The notes under the pieces were generated by a model, which saw only the letters and a list, made by a program, of their open reading frames with translations, had not been told where the DNA came from and searched no databases. A program made the translations under genes and the position numbers. From positions 142,741-206,740 of the forward strand of contig CBFFRP010000405.1 in the NCBI GenBank assembly GCA_965644295.1: a stretch of 64,000 bases of DNA, written 5' to 3'. Positions 38,055-49,933 of the stretch are shown in pieces; positions within the stretch are counted from its first letter, which is position 1, and the number at the start of each line of letters is the position of its first letter. The DNA comes from Paraphysomonas bandaiensis. Taxonomy: Eukaryota; Chrysophyceae.

Positions 38055-41000
38055 ATGGCTGAAGCATTTCAACGCAATAAGCTCTATGAGTATCGCGCTA
38101 ACTCGAATCTAGTGCTCGAGGCGGATAGAGAAGTGCGCAGAAGAGCAGATGAGGCCACTGGTGAGGTCGAGACATTGCACGGTAAACTAGGATCTGTGCG
38201 TATGGGAGATCGACTGGAGAGAGATAAGCATGAGGATTTAAATGATCGTATTAAAAAAGCGCACGCAAAGAGACAGTTAGAAGAAGCCAATAGAGAGGAG
38301 AGCAAGAGGAAGAAGAAGAACTCGGGAGGAGTTTTCATTGCAGGGAAGGGATCCAATGTTCTCTCTGTCACTGAAAATATGGACTCAATTAATTATCGCC
38401 CTAAAACTAGAGAGTCGCGTGCGGCCTACGAGGAAATGCTTAGTTTTATTCAAATATCACTCGGCGATCAACCACAAGATATATTGATGGGTGCTGCTGA
38501 GGAGGTACTCTCTATTCTCAAGGATGATTCGATGCGTGACCCTGATAGACATAGAGAAATTGAAAAAATTCTTTCTCGCATTCCTTCTGATAAATTCAGT
38601 AAATTAGTGAACCTTGGTAAGCAAATAACTGATTTTAATATGGGCGGAAACGAAGAGGAAGAGACCACCCGTATGGACGAAGGTGTCGGGGTAGCAGTTG
38701 TGTTTGATGATGATGAAGACGACATGAACGAAGACCTGAGTGAGGAGCATGATAGTGACGAAGATGACGATGGTGGTGTCGAGGCAATGGGGGGATCGCA
38801 ACTGAAGGGCGTGGACGATGAGGACATGGATGCAGATATTGATAGTCAAGTCACACTTTCGGTACATGATATTGACGCTCATTGGCTGCAGAGACAACTT
38901 TCAAAGTTCTATAATGACGCAAATGTATCTGCTAAACTTGCTGAAGATACGCTGAATGTTCTCCAGATTTCCGACGAAAGAGGATGTGAAAATCAACTTG
39001 TCGTGTTACTCGACTTCAATAAATTTGATTTTATTAAGCTACTGTTGCGAAATCGCGCCAAAATACTCTATTGCACAAAATTGAAGCAAGCTCAAAGTGA
39101 CGCCGAGCGTGAAGCTATTGAAGTAGAAATGCGGGCTGATGTTGAGGGAGGTGGGGCTGCAATTCTCGATCAGCTCCAACAGACAGCTACTGCTGAAAGT
39201 TGGGCAGCGGATCGTATTGGAGAGTTCGCGAACAAGGCGCGTCGGGAAGCCCGGGCCCTCAATCGATCTGGAGGAGATATTCGAGGTAGCGATGAGGTGG
39301 AGGAGACTGTTGGAGGGGTGGCTGCAATTCAGAACGGTCGTGGGAGTGGAGCCGGCACTGAGAAAACGCTGGACCTCGACAGCCTTCAGTTTGCTGAAGG
39401 TGGGCACCTGATGTCTAATAGCCGGTGTGAACTACCGGAGAAGAGTTGGAGGGCACAGAAGAAAGGATATGAGGAGGTTCATGTGCCGGCCTTACGTCCG
39501 ATAATATCGTCAAAGGAGAAACTTGTTCAGGAAACAGATCTCCCGGTATGGTGCCAGCCAGCTTTTACCGGTGTCAAAGCACTAAACCGAATCCAGAGCC
39601 GCATGGTGGAGTCTGCTCTCAAGGGGTCAGATAACATTCTTCTGTGTGCACCTACTGGAGCCGGGAAAACCAACGTGGCGCTGATGTGCATGCTAAGTGT
39701 GATGAGTCAGTATCGTAAAGATGATGGAAGTATAGACCTTGATGGTTTTAAGATAGTTTACGTGGCACCCATGAAAGCCCTTGTGCAGGAAGTAGTTCAA
39801 AATTTTAGCAAGAAACTAGCTCCGTTTGGAATAACGGTGAGAGAATTATCAGGAGATCAGAATCTAACCCGACAACGAATACAAGAAACACAGCTGATTG
39901 TCACTACTCCTGAGAAGTGGGACATTGTGACGCGTAAGGCAGGGGATAGGGCATACACTCAGTTAGTGCGTTTAATGATTATCGATGAGATTCATCTACT
40001 TCACGATGATAGGGGACCGGTGCTGGAGGCATTGGTCGCTCGAACCATTCGGCAGATAGAAACTACCCAGGACATGGTCAGGATGGTGGGACTGTCAGCT
40101 ACTCTTCCCAACTTCGAAGATGTTGCTACTTTCTTGCGCGTTGACCCGGAAAAGGGGTTATTTTTCTTTGATAACTCCTTCCGTCCTGTTCCCCTACAAC
40201 AGCAGTACATTGGAGTGACGGAGAAAAAGGCTCTCAAACGTTTCCAGCTTATGAATGAGATTTGCTATGAGAAAGTACTTCAGCATGCGGGTAGAAATCA
40301 GGTGCTGATATTTACTCATTCGCGGGCGGAAACGGCTAAAACAGCACGTGCTTTGCGAGATATGGCAATGGACAACGATGCATTGTCGCAGTTTGTTAAA
40401 GAAGATAGTGCTTCCCGTGAAATTCTTCGAGAAGAGGGAGAAGCTGCCAAAAACCCCGACCTCAAGGATCTACTCCCACATGGATTCGCAATTCATCATG
40501 CTGGACTAGTACGCTCAGACCGCACCTTGGTGGAGGATTTGTTTGCAGACAAGCACGTGCAAGTTCTGGTTTCCACAGCAACTCTTGCCTGGGGTGTTAA
40601 TCTCCCCGCACATACAGTTATTCTTAAAGGTACACAAATGTATTCTCCAGAACAAGGACGGTGGGTGGAACTTTCGCCACTTGATATCATGCAGATGATG
40701 GGACGAGCTGGTCGGTACGGAATGGACTCTGAGGGTGAAGGCATCATTATAACTGCTCACTCAGAACTTCAGTACTATCTGTCTCTCATGAATCAACAGT
40801 TACCAATCGAGAGTCAGTTCATAAAGAAACTTCCTGACATGCTGAATGCGGAGATCGTGTTAGGCACTGTACAGTCTGTTCGTGAGGCAGCCTCGTGGCT
40901 GGGATATACGTATCTCTTCATCCGCATGTTAAGAAACCCAGAGATGTACAGCATTTCAGCGGATGAGCTCAACTCTGATCCAGTATTAATGCAAAGAAGA

Positions 41001-44000
41001 ATGGATCTTGCTCATTCTGCTGCTGTGATTCTTGATCGGCATAACCTCATCCGTTATGACAGAAAGTCAGGGATGTTCCAAGTAACAGCACTGGGCCGTG
41101 TAGCTAGTCACTATTATGTCAGTCACGACAGCATCAACGTGTTCAACGAGTACTTAAAGCCCACTATGAGCGACATTGAAATATTCCGCTTGTTTAGTCT
41201 TTCTGGTGAATTCAAATATATTCATGTGCGTGAGGAAGAGAAGCTGGAACTGACAAAGTTACTAACTCGAGTACCAATTCCCGTGAAAGAAGGTGTCGAG
41301 GAACCAGCTGCTAAAGTTAATGTCCTCCTGCAATCTTATGTATCCCGCCTTCGTCTAGAGGTATGTAGGAAATCTGCTTAATTGAGTAATGCTCAATATT
41401 TTTTCAGGGATTCGCACTAGTTGCAGATATGACATATATTCAGCAATCTGCATGCCGTCTAATGCGATGCCTTTTTGAGGTAGCGCTCAAACGTGGATGG
41501 GCTTCACTGGCGAACAAGACACTAGCGATTTGCAAAATGGTTGAGCGTCGGACGTGGGGCTCACAATCCCCACTCAGACAGTTTGGTGCTATTCCCGAAG
41601 TAATCATTCGCAAATTGGAGAAGAACAGTGATATTAATTGGGAGCGGTATTATGATCTCAAACCTCAGGATCTCGGTGAAATGGTAAAGATCCCTAAGAT
41701 GGGGAAGACTCTGCATAAATACGTACATATGTTCCCAAAACTAGAGTTGAGTGCACACTTCCAGCCTATCACTCGGTCACTACTTATGGTGGACTTAACT
41801 ATCACTCCTGACTTTCAGTTTGATACTTCAGTAAGATACAATTTCGAATTTTTGTGGTTTAATATATATCTATAGGTGCACGACTATTCGCAGCTCTTTT
41901 GGGTCATTGTGGAAGATGTGAATGGGGAAAGGATCCTCCACCACGAGGCCTTCATTCTCCGAAAGAACTATGCTTCGGAAGAACACCATATTAGTTTCTC
42001 TGTAACTCTGTCGGATCCACTTCCACCCCAATACTTCATCCGAGTTGTGTCTGATCGTTGGATGCATGCGGAGACTATCTTGCCTGTTTCCTTTAGACAT
42101 ATTCTGTTGCCGCATAAATACCCACCTCCTACTGAACTCCTGGATTTGCAGCCTCTTCCTGTATCAGCGTTGCGCAATTCTCGTCATGAGAATTTATTTC
42201 GCAGCACTTTCAAGCACTTTAACCCCATTCAAACCCAAACGTTTTCGGCTCTCTATGAAGGTGACGACAACGCCCTAGTATGCGCCCCTACAGGCTCGGG
42301 AAAGACCATATGTGCGGAGTTTGCAATGCTCCGACTGTTTTCTGCCAATTCTGATGCTCGCTGCGTGTATGTTACTCCTAAACAGGTTTGTATGACTTGT
42401 GCTAGTTGTACTGTTTTTGACTTGTCTTGCCACTGCAGGAGACCTGTGACCTAATGTATGAACACTGGCGTGGGCGATTCCAGAAAAATCTGAACCTATC
42501 TGTGGTGAAGTTGGTCGGTGATATAACACCGGATCTAAAGCTTCTGGAGTCGGGAAATATTATTATAGCTACTGCTGTTCAGTGGGACGTTCTTAGCCGA
42601 CGTTGGAAGCAAAGAAAAATTATTCAGAATATCGCCCTCTACATTTTTGATGAAGTTCATCTCATTGGAGGCGCCGATGGTGCCACTCTTGAAATTGTTG
42701 CTTCACGCGCACGATACGTTGCCTCTCAGCTTGGAAACAAAGTCCGTGTTGTGTTACTTGGCTCATCCATCGCAAATGCGAAAGATATTGCTGATTGGAT
42801 GGGTGTTCCTAATCATGCTATGTATAACTTCCCTCCTTCAGTTCGACCAGTTCCTCTGGAGATTCACATGCATGGATTCGAGACGAATCACTTTGGGAAT
42901 CGTCTATTGGCAATGGCAAAGCCCACTTATACAGCTATAATCGGACACTCCCCGGACAAACCTGCTATTGTGTTTGTTCCCTCTCGCAAACAGTGTCAAT
43001 TGACTGCGATTGATATCATTACCTACGCCGCTGCGGGGGGTACCACAGATCGATTTCTTCACACTGCGCCGGAGAATATCGCGGAGGTTCTTGCAACATT
43101 CAAAGAGCCAGCTCTAGCACAAACCGTTGCCCATGGTGTCGGCTTTGTTCACATGGGTCTCTTGCGCAGTGACAAAAACCGTGTTCTAGGTCTATATAGA
43201 GACGGTATTATCCAAGTCCTTGTATGTCCTTTTGACATGTGTTGGTCCCTCTCTATTCCTGCACACCTCGTGGTAGTGATGGAAACCACTTACTACGACG
43301 GAAGAGAACACAGTTTCGTCAACTATAGCATCACGGATGTTATGCAAATGCTGGGATTGGCCAGTCGTCCCCTCACTGATGACACTGGGAAGGCGGTTAT
43401 TTTGTGTCATTCTCCCAAGAAAGACTACCTGAAGCGCTTAGTGAACGACCCTCTACCGGTGGAATCTCATATCGATCAATTCCTTCATGACCATTTGACT
43501 GCTGAAATTGTCACGAAGACAATAGAGAACAAGCAAGATGCTGTTGACTACTTGACGTGGACTTTCTACTATCGTCGCCTCACGCAGAATCCGAACTACT
43601 ATAATCTACAAGGAACTAGTCACCGTCATCTTTCTGATCATCTCTCTGAATTGATCGAGGTTACCATCGCGGATCTTGAGCAGTCCAAGTGCATTTCTGT
43701 GGAGGATGACATCGATCTTTCCCCTCTTAATCTGGGTATGATTGCTAGTTATTACTACATTCAGTACACAACAGTGGAGTTGTTTGCCTCCAGTATCACT
43801 GCTAAGAGTAAAATCAAAGGTCTCATGGAAATTCTGTCGTCAGCATCGGAATATTCATCTCTAAATATTCGGCAGTCGGAGGAGACGGTGCTGGCTAAAC
43901 TCGCGAAGCATCTTCCTCAGGCCCTCCCAGCGACTGCAGCATACGAAAATCCTTCCACAAAGGCTTTGCTGCTGATGCAGGCTCACTTCTGTCGGCGTCT

Positions 44001-44856
44001 TCTAGGTGTGGACCTCACATCAGACCAGAAGATTGTCCTTGCCAAGGCGCCAAAGTTGATCCAATCCCTTGTTGACGTGATATCTTCTCAGAGCTGGTTG
44101 CGTCCCGCCCTTGCCTCCATGGAGCTCTCCCAGATGATTGTGCAGGGGCAGTGGGACAAAGATTCCGTCTTGCTTCAGGTCCCACATTTTACGGATGAAA
44201 TTATAGCAAGGTGCAAGCAAAACAACCCGCCTGTTGAGAGTGTGTTTGACGTCCTGGATCTCGAAGATGAAGAGCGAAACAAGCTACTGCAACTAACACC
44301 AGAGAAAATGTCCGACGTAGCGGTATTCTGTAATGCCTACCCCAATATTGAGTTGTTATATGATGTGAGTGTTCATGAAGGTGAAGAGGTATGTGTGAGG
44401 TATTGTTATTATATTTCTACCGTCTCATATACATTGGTGGATAATGGCAGGTGGAAGCAGGCGATACAGTTACAGTTATGGTTACTCTTCAGCGAGAAAT
44501 TGAGGAGGAGGATGAAGTTGACCCCACCAGCATCGGTAAAGTCGTATGTCCTCGCTACCCGACAGAAAAGGTGGAGGGATGGTGGTTGGTGGTCGGAGAT
44601 ACCAATTCGAATTCGCTCCTCTCTATCAAGCGATTAAATATTGGTGTGCGCAGTAAGGTATTTTTACAACTCAATGCACTGTAAAGTTACTAATTCTTCT
44701 TCATAGGCGAAGCTTGAGTTTTCCGCTCCTGATGACCCTGGGGACTACAACCTTACGTTGTATCTCATGAGCGACAGCTACCTTGGCTGTGATCAGGAGT
44801 ACGAAATACCCTTGACTGTTGTTGCTGGTGATGAAGATATGGATGATGAGGAATAG
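38055..44856 (+). CDS. BRR2: Pre-mRNA-splicing helicase Brr2 (U5 snRNP 200-kDa), six exons
   Basis: ATP-dependent RNA helicase that unwinds U4/U6 during spliceosome activation. Exons: 38055-41360, 41408-41830, 41876-42385, 42439-44388, 44451-44657, 44707-44856. All are phase 0 and give 2181 residues (human about 2136, yeast 2163). The N-terminal extension is charged, with an acidic run ([20 protein letters not shown]). Cassette 1 has [32 protein letters not shown] and MMGRAGR. A Sec63-like unit follows. Cassette 2 has [13 protein letters not shown] and DEVHLIGG, but motif III reads LLGSSIAN and the motif VI region reads MLGLASRP. It is therefore degenerate, as in known Brr2, where the second cassette is not an active helicase. 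The C-terminal Sec63 unit ends in an acidic tail (DEDMDDEE). The assignment is secure, and the five short introns are in phase. Confidence 0.98.
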
Positions 44857-45239
44857 TTTGATTATATGATTTGAAAGTGAAGTGGCTTTCGAAAGTACTT
44901 TGCATTTTTCCACGCAGTAGCAGTATGTTGTCATGAACACCAGTATAGTATACTCATAGTTTACAGCGGGTGTGCTGGGATTTTTCCGCACTATGTAGTT
45001 GATATGTGAGTTAGAGCTGTAATTTCATAATGTTGTGTTTATCCCACACACTTTTGCGGTTCTGTTTAAGCGATATGCGGAGATCACAACTAGCTGGTGA
45101 TAAATAATGCCATCATACTTAATATGGTGACATATAGTACTTACATATGCAGCAATGTGCAAATTTAATGAAAGATGGTTTATAACAGCCTCTTGTAATG
45201 ATGTGTGGGTCTGTTTCTAACATAGCTGTGATCGTAAAG
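44857..45239. other. Intergenic, nothing recognised
   Basis: Downstream flank of BRR2. No coding signal or repeat is identified before the TIR repeat copy. Confidence 0.5.
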
Positions 45240-45718
45240 GGGTCTCCCGCCCTCAACAAAGTCGGACTCGCACCTTTTCGTGGTGTTCTGGGGGATAAGT
45301 ACCGGAGAGATTCTCTCTGGGAAACTAACGTGAGCCGCAAACATAGTCAGCAGATATTCTTCTGCCCAATCATAGCCGAATGCTTGTGTGGTACAAGGGA
45401 CACCAATAAGTGTCACTTGTGTAAACGTCTTTGGGTCCTGATGAATAAACAGGCATGGACAGGGCCCACCTGAAGGGTAACCGGGGTATTGGGCTGCCTG
45501 CTGAAGTCAAGCATCCGGGCTGTTCACCTTAAGAACACAGAGCGGAAGTGGGCGACGCACAAGCAGCTTCCGTAGCGTTAAATAGTAGGATAAAGAAAGT
45601 GTGTACTGATTAGTTACAGGTAGAGGTCTAACTAGTTTGTCTATCATTCATCTATAGCTACTGAGTTGGTGCAGGTTTTTAACGCCTATTGCTAATAATA
45701 AGACTTTCAATAAAAGGG
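45240..45718. repeat. TIR repeat family copy
   Basis: Runs from CTCCCGCCCTCAACAAAGTCGG to the terminus AACGCCTATTGCTAATAATAAGACTTTCAAT. It shares long blocks with the copies at 13.2, 25.8 and 46.5-47.1 kb. One outer terminus is present and the other is missing. The words GGGGTCTCCCG and GGGTCTCCCG flank it on the two sides, which may be a duplication at insertion or chance. Confidence 0.75.
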
Positions 45719-45728
45719 TCTCCCGAGG

Positions 45729-45932
45729 CTATACATTCTCCTTTTTTGGAATGTTTAAGTGCATCATGTCAGGGTGCCGGATGAAGGGGCCATCTGAACC
45801 GACGAGCAGTTCTTCGATGGATCGGGGGTCGATGTGATCGACCACGTGTAGGATCCAGATAAAGGTGCGTCCCCCGTCCTCGAGGTCATTTAGCCATTGA
45901 TTGTGTCTTCGGAGACTCCAAGTCTCGTCCAT
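45729..45932 (-). CDS. Small hypothetical protein, 67 residues
   Basis: An ATG start gives a 67-codon frame with protein-like, balanced composition (MDETWSLRRHNQWLNDLED, then HVVDHIDPRS and GPFIRHPDMMHLNIP). It is more GC-rich than its surroundings, unlike chance frames nearby. No family is recognised. It abuts the end of a TIR repeat copy and could be a fragment carried by mobile DNA. No splice sites are needed. Confidence 0.35.
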   Translation of the reverse strand: MDETWSLRRHNQWLNDLEDGGRTFIWILHVVDHIDPRSIEELLVGSDGPFIRHPDMMHLNIPKKENV

Positions 45933-46497
45933 GATAATTAGAGGAGATTGGGTGCGATGGAGTCGGAATGAGGTGGCTGCGCTAGTAGTATTTCACAATC
46001 ATATGAATGGAAATTTTGAGTGTATATGTATTAAGATGTTTTGACATGTGCGCTTTAATTGTTGTGGCTACGTGATTAACCTGCACCACACTACGCCAAT
46101 TCGAATTTGGATAAGGAGATGATTTTTGAACAATTCGGAGAGTTCAGCTAACTCAGCAGGAATTATGTGTGCCGTCACTCTCAATGTCTATAATTCACAA
46201 AGAAACCTTGCGAAGAATACATCAGATTGATAAATAATAAAATTCTGACACAGTGTGTAGTATTGTGCCACCAACCACGGAGGAACTACCTACAGTATAC
46301 GACTATGACAAGAAGTACAACCCGCTTGAGATAAAAAGGCAAACCAGTTGACATATAAGTATTGTCAATATCAATATATAGTCCGTTTAATATTTATGAC
46401 TGCTCATATAGTACTCTATACCCTATTTGATAAATACGATAGTGCAAGGTACAAGATTGCTTTGAATAGAGTTTCACATGTGCATCAGTAGGAGGTA
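45933..46497. other. Intergenic, nothing recognised
   Basis: AT-rich sequence between the small hypothetical frame and the complete TIR element. No feature is seen. Confidence 0.5.
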
Positions 46498-47133
46498 GTG
46501 AATGTCTTATCGTTAGCAATAGGTGTTGAAGAGACAGCGCTTAACTCTGATATCCTACTATTTAACGCTACGAAAGCTGCTAGTACGTCACCGTCCTAGC
46601 ACAACCACTGTCACTCTACCGCCCAAAGCAAACGCAGTGAGCGAGCAGAATGTTGATATACCTGACATCTGCTGACATCTCCTTATGGTGAACAGCCTGG
46701 ATGCTTGACTTCAGCAGGCAGCCCAATACCCCGGTTACCCTTCAGGTGGGCCCTGTCCCGGATGTCTGTTTATTCATCAAGGCTCAAAGACGTCTACACA
46801 AGTGACACTTATTAGTGTCCCTTGTACCACACAAGCATTTGACTATACGTGGGCAGAAGAATATCTGCTGACTATATATGCGACTGAGGATAGTTTCTCT
46901 TATCCCCCAGAACACCACGAAAAGGTGCGAGTTCAACTTTGCTGAGGGTATGTTGGGCTGTCTACAGAAGTGAAGCATCCGGGCTGTTCACCTTAAGGAC
47001 AGAGAGCGAAAGTGGTTGCACCTTAGTGCTTGCGGTGACCCACAAGCAGCTCTCGTAGCGCCAAATAGTAGAATATCAGTCATGCCTCTTACTCTGACTC
47101 TTACACGCCTATTGTAAATAATCAGACATTCAC
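46498..47133. mobile_element. Complete TIR/foldback-like element, 636 bp, TA-flanked
   Basis: The termini GTGAATGTC and GACATTCAC are inverted and each is bordered by TA (46496-46497 and 47134-47135). The inverted similarity continues inward for at least about 150 bp with mismatches (AGCAATAGG/CCTATTG, CTACTATTT.GCGCTACGA.AGCT and so on). Its arms could therefore pair over a long stretch. It encodes no protein. A TA target and a non-coding body fit a non-autonomous Tc1/mariner-like element or a foldback MITE. The superfamily is inferred from the TA only. Confidence 0.7.
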
Positions 47134-47135
47134 TA

Positions 47136-47640
47136 CTGAGGGTCAGTTTCACTTACTTAGTTCATAACTTTTTATTAGATTCATATAATAGTGTTTTCAA
47201 CAGCTGTAAATTTCCACGTATATAATTTAAAACACTTAAGATACGGTTCTTAATTGCTTGCTATCAACATTTGACATAGTTGGCTGGTGAAATAACTTGA
47301 GTAACCAAACTTGAACTCACACAGTAATCAAGTAGTAAAGTTATATAGTGAGCATCTCACATCATTCAACTCAGCATACAAACTATTTCTATATCGCTCC
47401 CACTTTACGTAGAACGTTACATAAACTAATTTGTACCAATGTGGTTTTCACTCTGGTTTCGCAGTTCCCGACAGATAATATTTGTGCATCGTCAAATAGC
47501 ATTTTAGGTATTTACAATCTATTTCAACAATACGCAGAAGGGACACAGCTTGATCGACACACAACAACCATAAGACAATAACCCTAGTGTCCACATTTAT
47601 CCACATATATGCACGCACAGTGGGGCACGACATTAACAAA
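47136..47640. other. Intergenic, nothing recognised
   Basis: AT-rich 3' flank of the leucine-rich-repeat gene. No coding signal is recognised. Confidence 0.5.
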
Positions 47641-49281
47641 CTAATTACGAAACTTCAAGGGACGATCACTCAATGACTCAAGCTGCAAGAGCACTTTGTC
47701 TGGTATGTGGTTTTGCTGTATAGTTACTGCTTGAAGAATAGTGTTCGAGATGGCTATATCTCGAAGCAATTCAAGCACCTCAATTCCTATGCCATTCCAG
47801 TCAAGATGTATGGTAGTCATATGTGAATGGTTTGGAAGGGCAGTTAGAATGTATCCTGCGTCGTCAGTTTTAAGTGAATTCCACGAGAGGTCCAAGAACT
47901 CTAAGTGAATGTACTCATCCCCAAGCAGCTCCGCAGCCGCCCTTGCCGTAAACATACCACAATTGTTCCCTCTTAGAGACAAGTGACGAATGCACTGACT
48001 GTGCGATATAATCGCACGGAGAAGTCTAGATGTGAGGTTGTCTCCGACACCATTGTCATTGAGGGATACCTTTACGAGACGGAGATAACTGCGCTCCGTG
48101 GGAGCTGCCGTAGTGATGTTCGAATCGCTGCCACCACTAAGACAGTGCAAAGGAGGAAGCCTACTCGAACTAAGAGTTGTCACGGTCTGACTAGTAACGG
48201 CAGTAGTCGTGGCAGAACTAGAGTCATCAGATCCCTTGATTCCAGCAATTAGTGCTAGCATGCCTTGCTTACCAATACGATTATTATCGAGTACAATGCT
48301 CTCCACATTCGACCTAGCAATACCACGAATAATAGTCCTTGCGCCTTTTTGATCGAGACGGTTACCAGTTAAGTTAACTTCTTTAAGGAACCACATGCTA
48401 GGGATTGATTCGGCGAGAGCAGAGCAGAAACGCTCACCTATTGACTGGTCCGTGAGATCAAGGACCGGATAAGCGTCATCGTAGCACTTCGCCAGGAGAG
48501 GTATGGGAGGAAGCTTATCCTTACGACAGGCGCGTATATAAGCTATTCGTGGGGTGAGTACAGGAGAAGGGGGAGATTTAGGACGAGAGCCTGCTACGTG
48601 CGAAGCGGTTGAATGTACTCCAGATGATTTGACAGGTAGTTTGGACATTGCAGTCCTCGTTTTAATCGGTGACAAAGCACTGCTCTCATCTGGTGCCAGT
48701 CGGAAGAGTGAAAACAGCCCATTTCGAGCATCTGTCCCAGAGTACTTGGCCTTCTCCTGAAGTAGTGGGTCTCTTATACTACGCTGGGGGACGTACTGGC
48801 GCTTTTCCGTCTCCATCTTTCCTTCTGTGACCAACAGACGAAACAAATTACGGTCACATAATTCTCGCCATGTTTTCTTTTCTCTACCGACATCAGACTG
48901 AACCAATGCAGACATTGACTGAGGAAAAACTTCCACTACTTTAAATAGGAGTAACGGACCCGTCTGAACACGTACTTGCTCGAATACATCTCCCACTAAC
49001 ACATCGAATACTGTATAATCGCCCATTGACGAGCGCTTTCTAGTCAATTTTCGCTGAAGCTTTGGGTAAGACTTATTGACACCCGCATACTGACCTTCTT
49101 GAGAAATGTTCGTGAGTTTACTGTTGGCAGTGTGTCTGATGCTCTCCAGCGATAGAGTGGCATCAAAAAAACCTGCATTGGCCCAGTTCTTAGACACCAC
49201 ATTGATGGAGGGCCTCGCATTGGAGCTATCCATATTAAGAGCACCGGCTTTGATGCGGCGTTTCCTTTCAATCATGCTCAT
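47641..49281 (-). CDS. Leucine-rich-repeat protein (RNase-inhibitor type), single exon
   Basis: 546 residues without introns. The C-terminal 290 residues carry RI-type leucine-rich repeats: LKEVNLTGNRLDQKGARTII, VESIVLDNNRIGKQGMLALI, RLVKVSLNDNGVGDN, IRHLSLRGNNCG, LEFLDLSWNSLKTDDAG and MTTIHLDWNGIG. A Ser/Thr-rich insertion (SSATTTAVTSQTVTTLSS) breaks the array in the middle. The N-terminal half is basic at its start (MSMIERKRRIKAGAL) and has no known domain. No signal peptide or membrane segment is seen, so it is probably an intracellular scaffold. Similar repeat proteins occur in cilia and axonemes and in protist-specific families, so the role stays open. Confidence 0.8.
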   Translation of the reverse strand: MSMIERKRRIKAGALNMDSSNARPSINVVSKNWANAGFFDATLSLESIRHTANSKLTNISQEGQYAGVNKSYPKLQRKLTRKRSSMGDYTVFDVLVGDVFEQVRVQTGPLLLFKVVEVFPQSMSALVQSDVGREKKTWRELCDRNLFRLLVTEGKMETEKRQYVPQRSIRDPLLQEKAKYSGTDARNGLFSLFRLAPDESSALSPIKTRTAMSKLPVKSSGVHSTASHVAGSRPKSPPSPVLTPRIAYIRACRKDKLPPIPLLAKCYDDAYPVLDLTDQSIGERFCSALAESIPSMWFLKEVNLTGNRLDQKGARTIIRGIARSNVESIVLDNNRIGKQGMLALIAGIKGSDDSSSATTTAVTSQTVTTLSSSRLPPLHCLSGGSDSNITTAAPTERSYLRLVKVSLNDNGVGDNLTSRLLRAIISHSQCIRHLSLRGNNCGMFTARAAAELLGDEYIHLEFLDLSWNSLKTDDAGYILTALPNHSHMTTIHLDWNGIGIEVLELLRDIAISNTILQAVTIQQNHIPDKVLLQLESLSDRPLKFRN

Positions 49282-49636
49282 TGATGTGTCAGATAGCGAT
49301 CAGTGCCAGTGAGACGACAGCCCCTCTATGCATCTATATATCTGCTACTTGCTTTTACCTTATCAACAGACAGACACCTTGAAAGAGAGAGGACATGACC
49401 CTCACACTAAGGTCGATGTAGGGCATGAAGATTAGTATAATAACCCAGACAGGCAGGAGAGAGCAGACTGCTGTAGGCTGCAGGCATATAACAAGCACAT
49501 GAGATCACTGCACAGTAACAGTCCACTACAGTGCAGTCCCCGCCCTGATGATACCCTGACACATAATACTACAGAATACAGCTGTATACCTGACATACGT
49601 AAAAAGACAGGGGTGTGCAACCGCAAAAAAAGGAAG
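49282..49636. other. Intergenic: 5' flank of the LRR gene and 3' flank of tRNA-Asn
   Basis: It contains the LRR gene promoter. Just downstream of the tRNA on its own strand is a T run (CTTCCTTTTTTTGC, about 49623-49636), which fits an RNA polymerase III terminator. No other gene is seen. Confidence 0.5.
49623..49632 (-). terminator. Oligo-T pol III terminator of tRNA-Asn
   Basis: On the minus strand a run of seven T residues starts a few bases after the discriminator base of the tRNA. This is the usual RNA polymerase III stop signal. Confidence 0.6.
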
Positions 49637-49710
49637 CGCTCACAGGAGGGCTCGAACCTCCGACCTTTCGGTTAACAGCCGAATGCTCTAGCCAACTGAG
49701 CTATGCGAGC
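49637..49710 (-). tRNA. tRNA-Asn(GUU): tRNA-Asn (anticodon GUU), no intron
   Basis: A 74-nt cloverleaf on the minus strand. The acceptor stem GCTCGCA pairs with TGTGAGC (one G-T), discriminator G. The D arm contains TAGCTCAGTTGG (A box). The anticodon loop CTGTTAA gives GUU. The T arm contains GGTTCGAGCC (B box). CCA is not encoded, as expected for a nuclear gene. Confidence 0.96.
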
Positions 49711-49933
49711 TACTTGTTGACAAGACATGAAATTTATTGATATATAAAATAAATAAGAATATGTAGAAGTGTTTGTTCTTATGGTGCTGTGGTGATGGAT
49801 GTGTGTGTTGTGTGGGGGTTGTTTGTTGGTGCACGAGTGCAGTGCACACAACTCCTGCCTGCTTCTATCCCATTCGACTATCTGATTCATTTCCACACAT
49901 TCCACTCATAAGTTAGAGCACTGTATCAAATAT

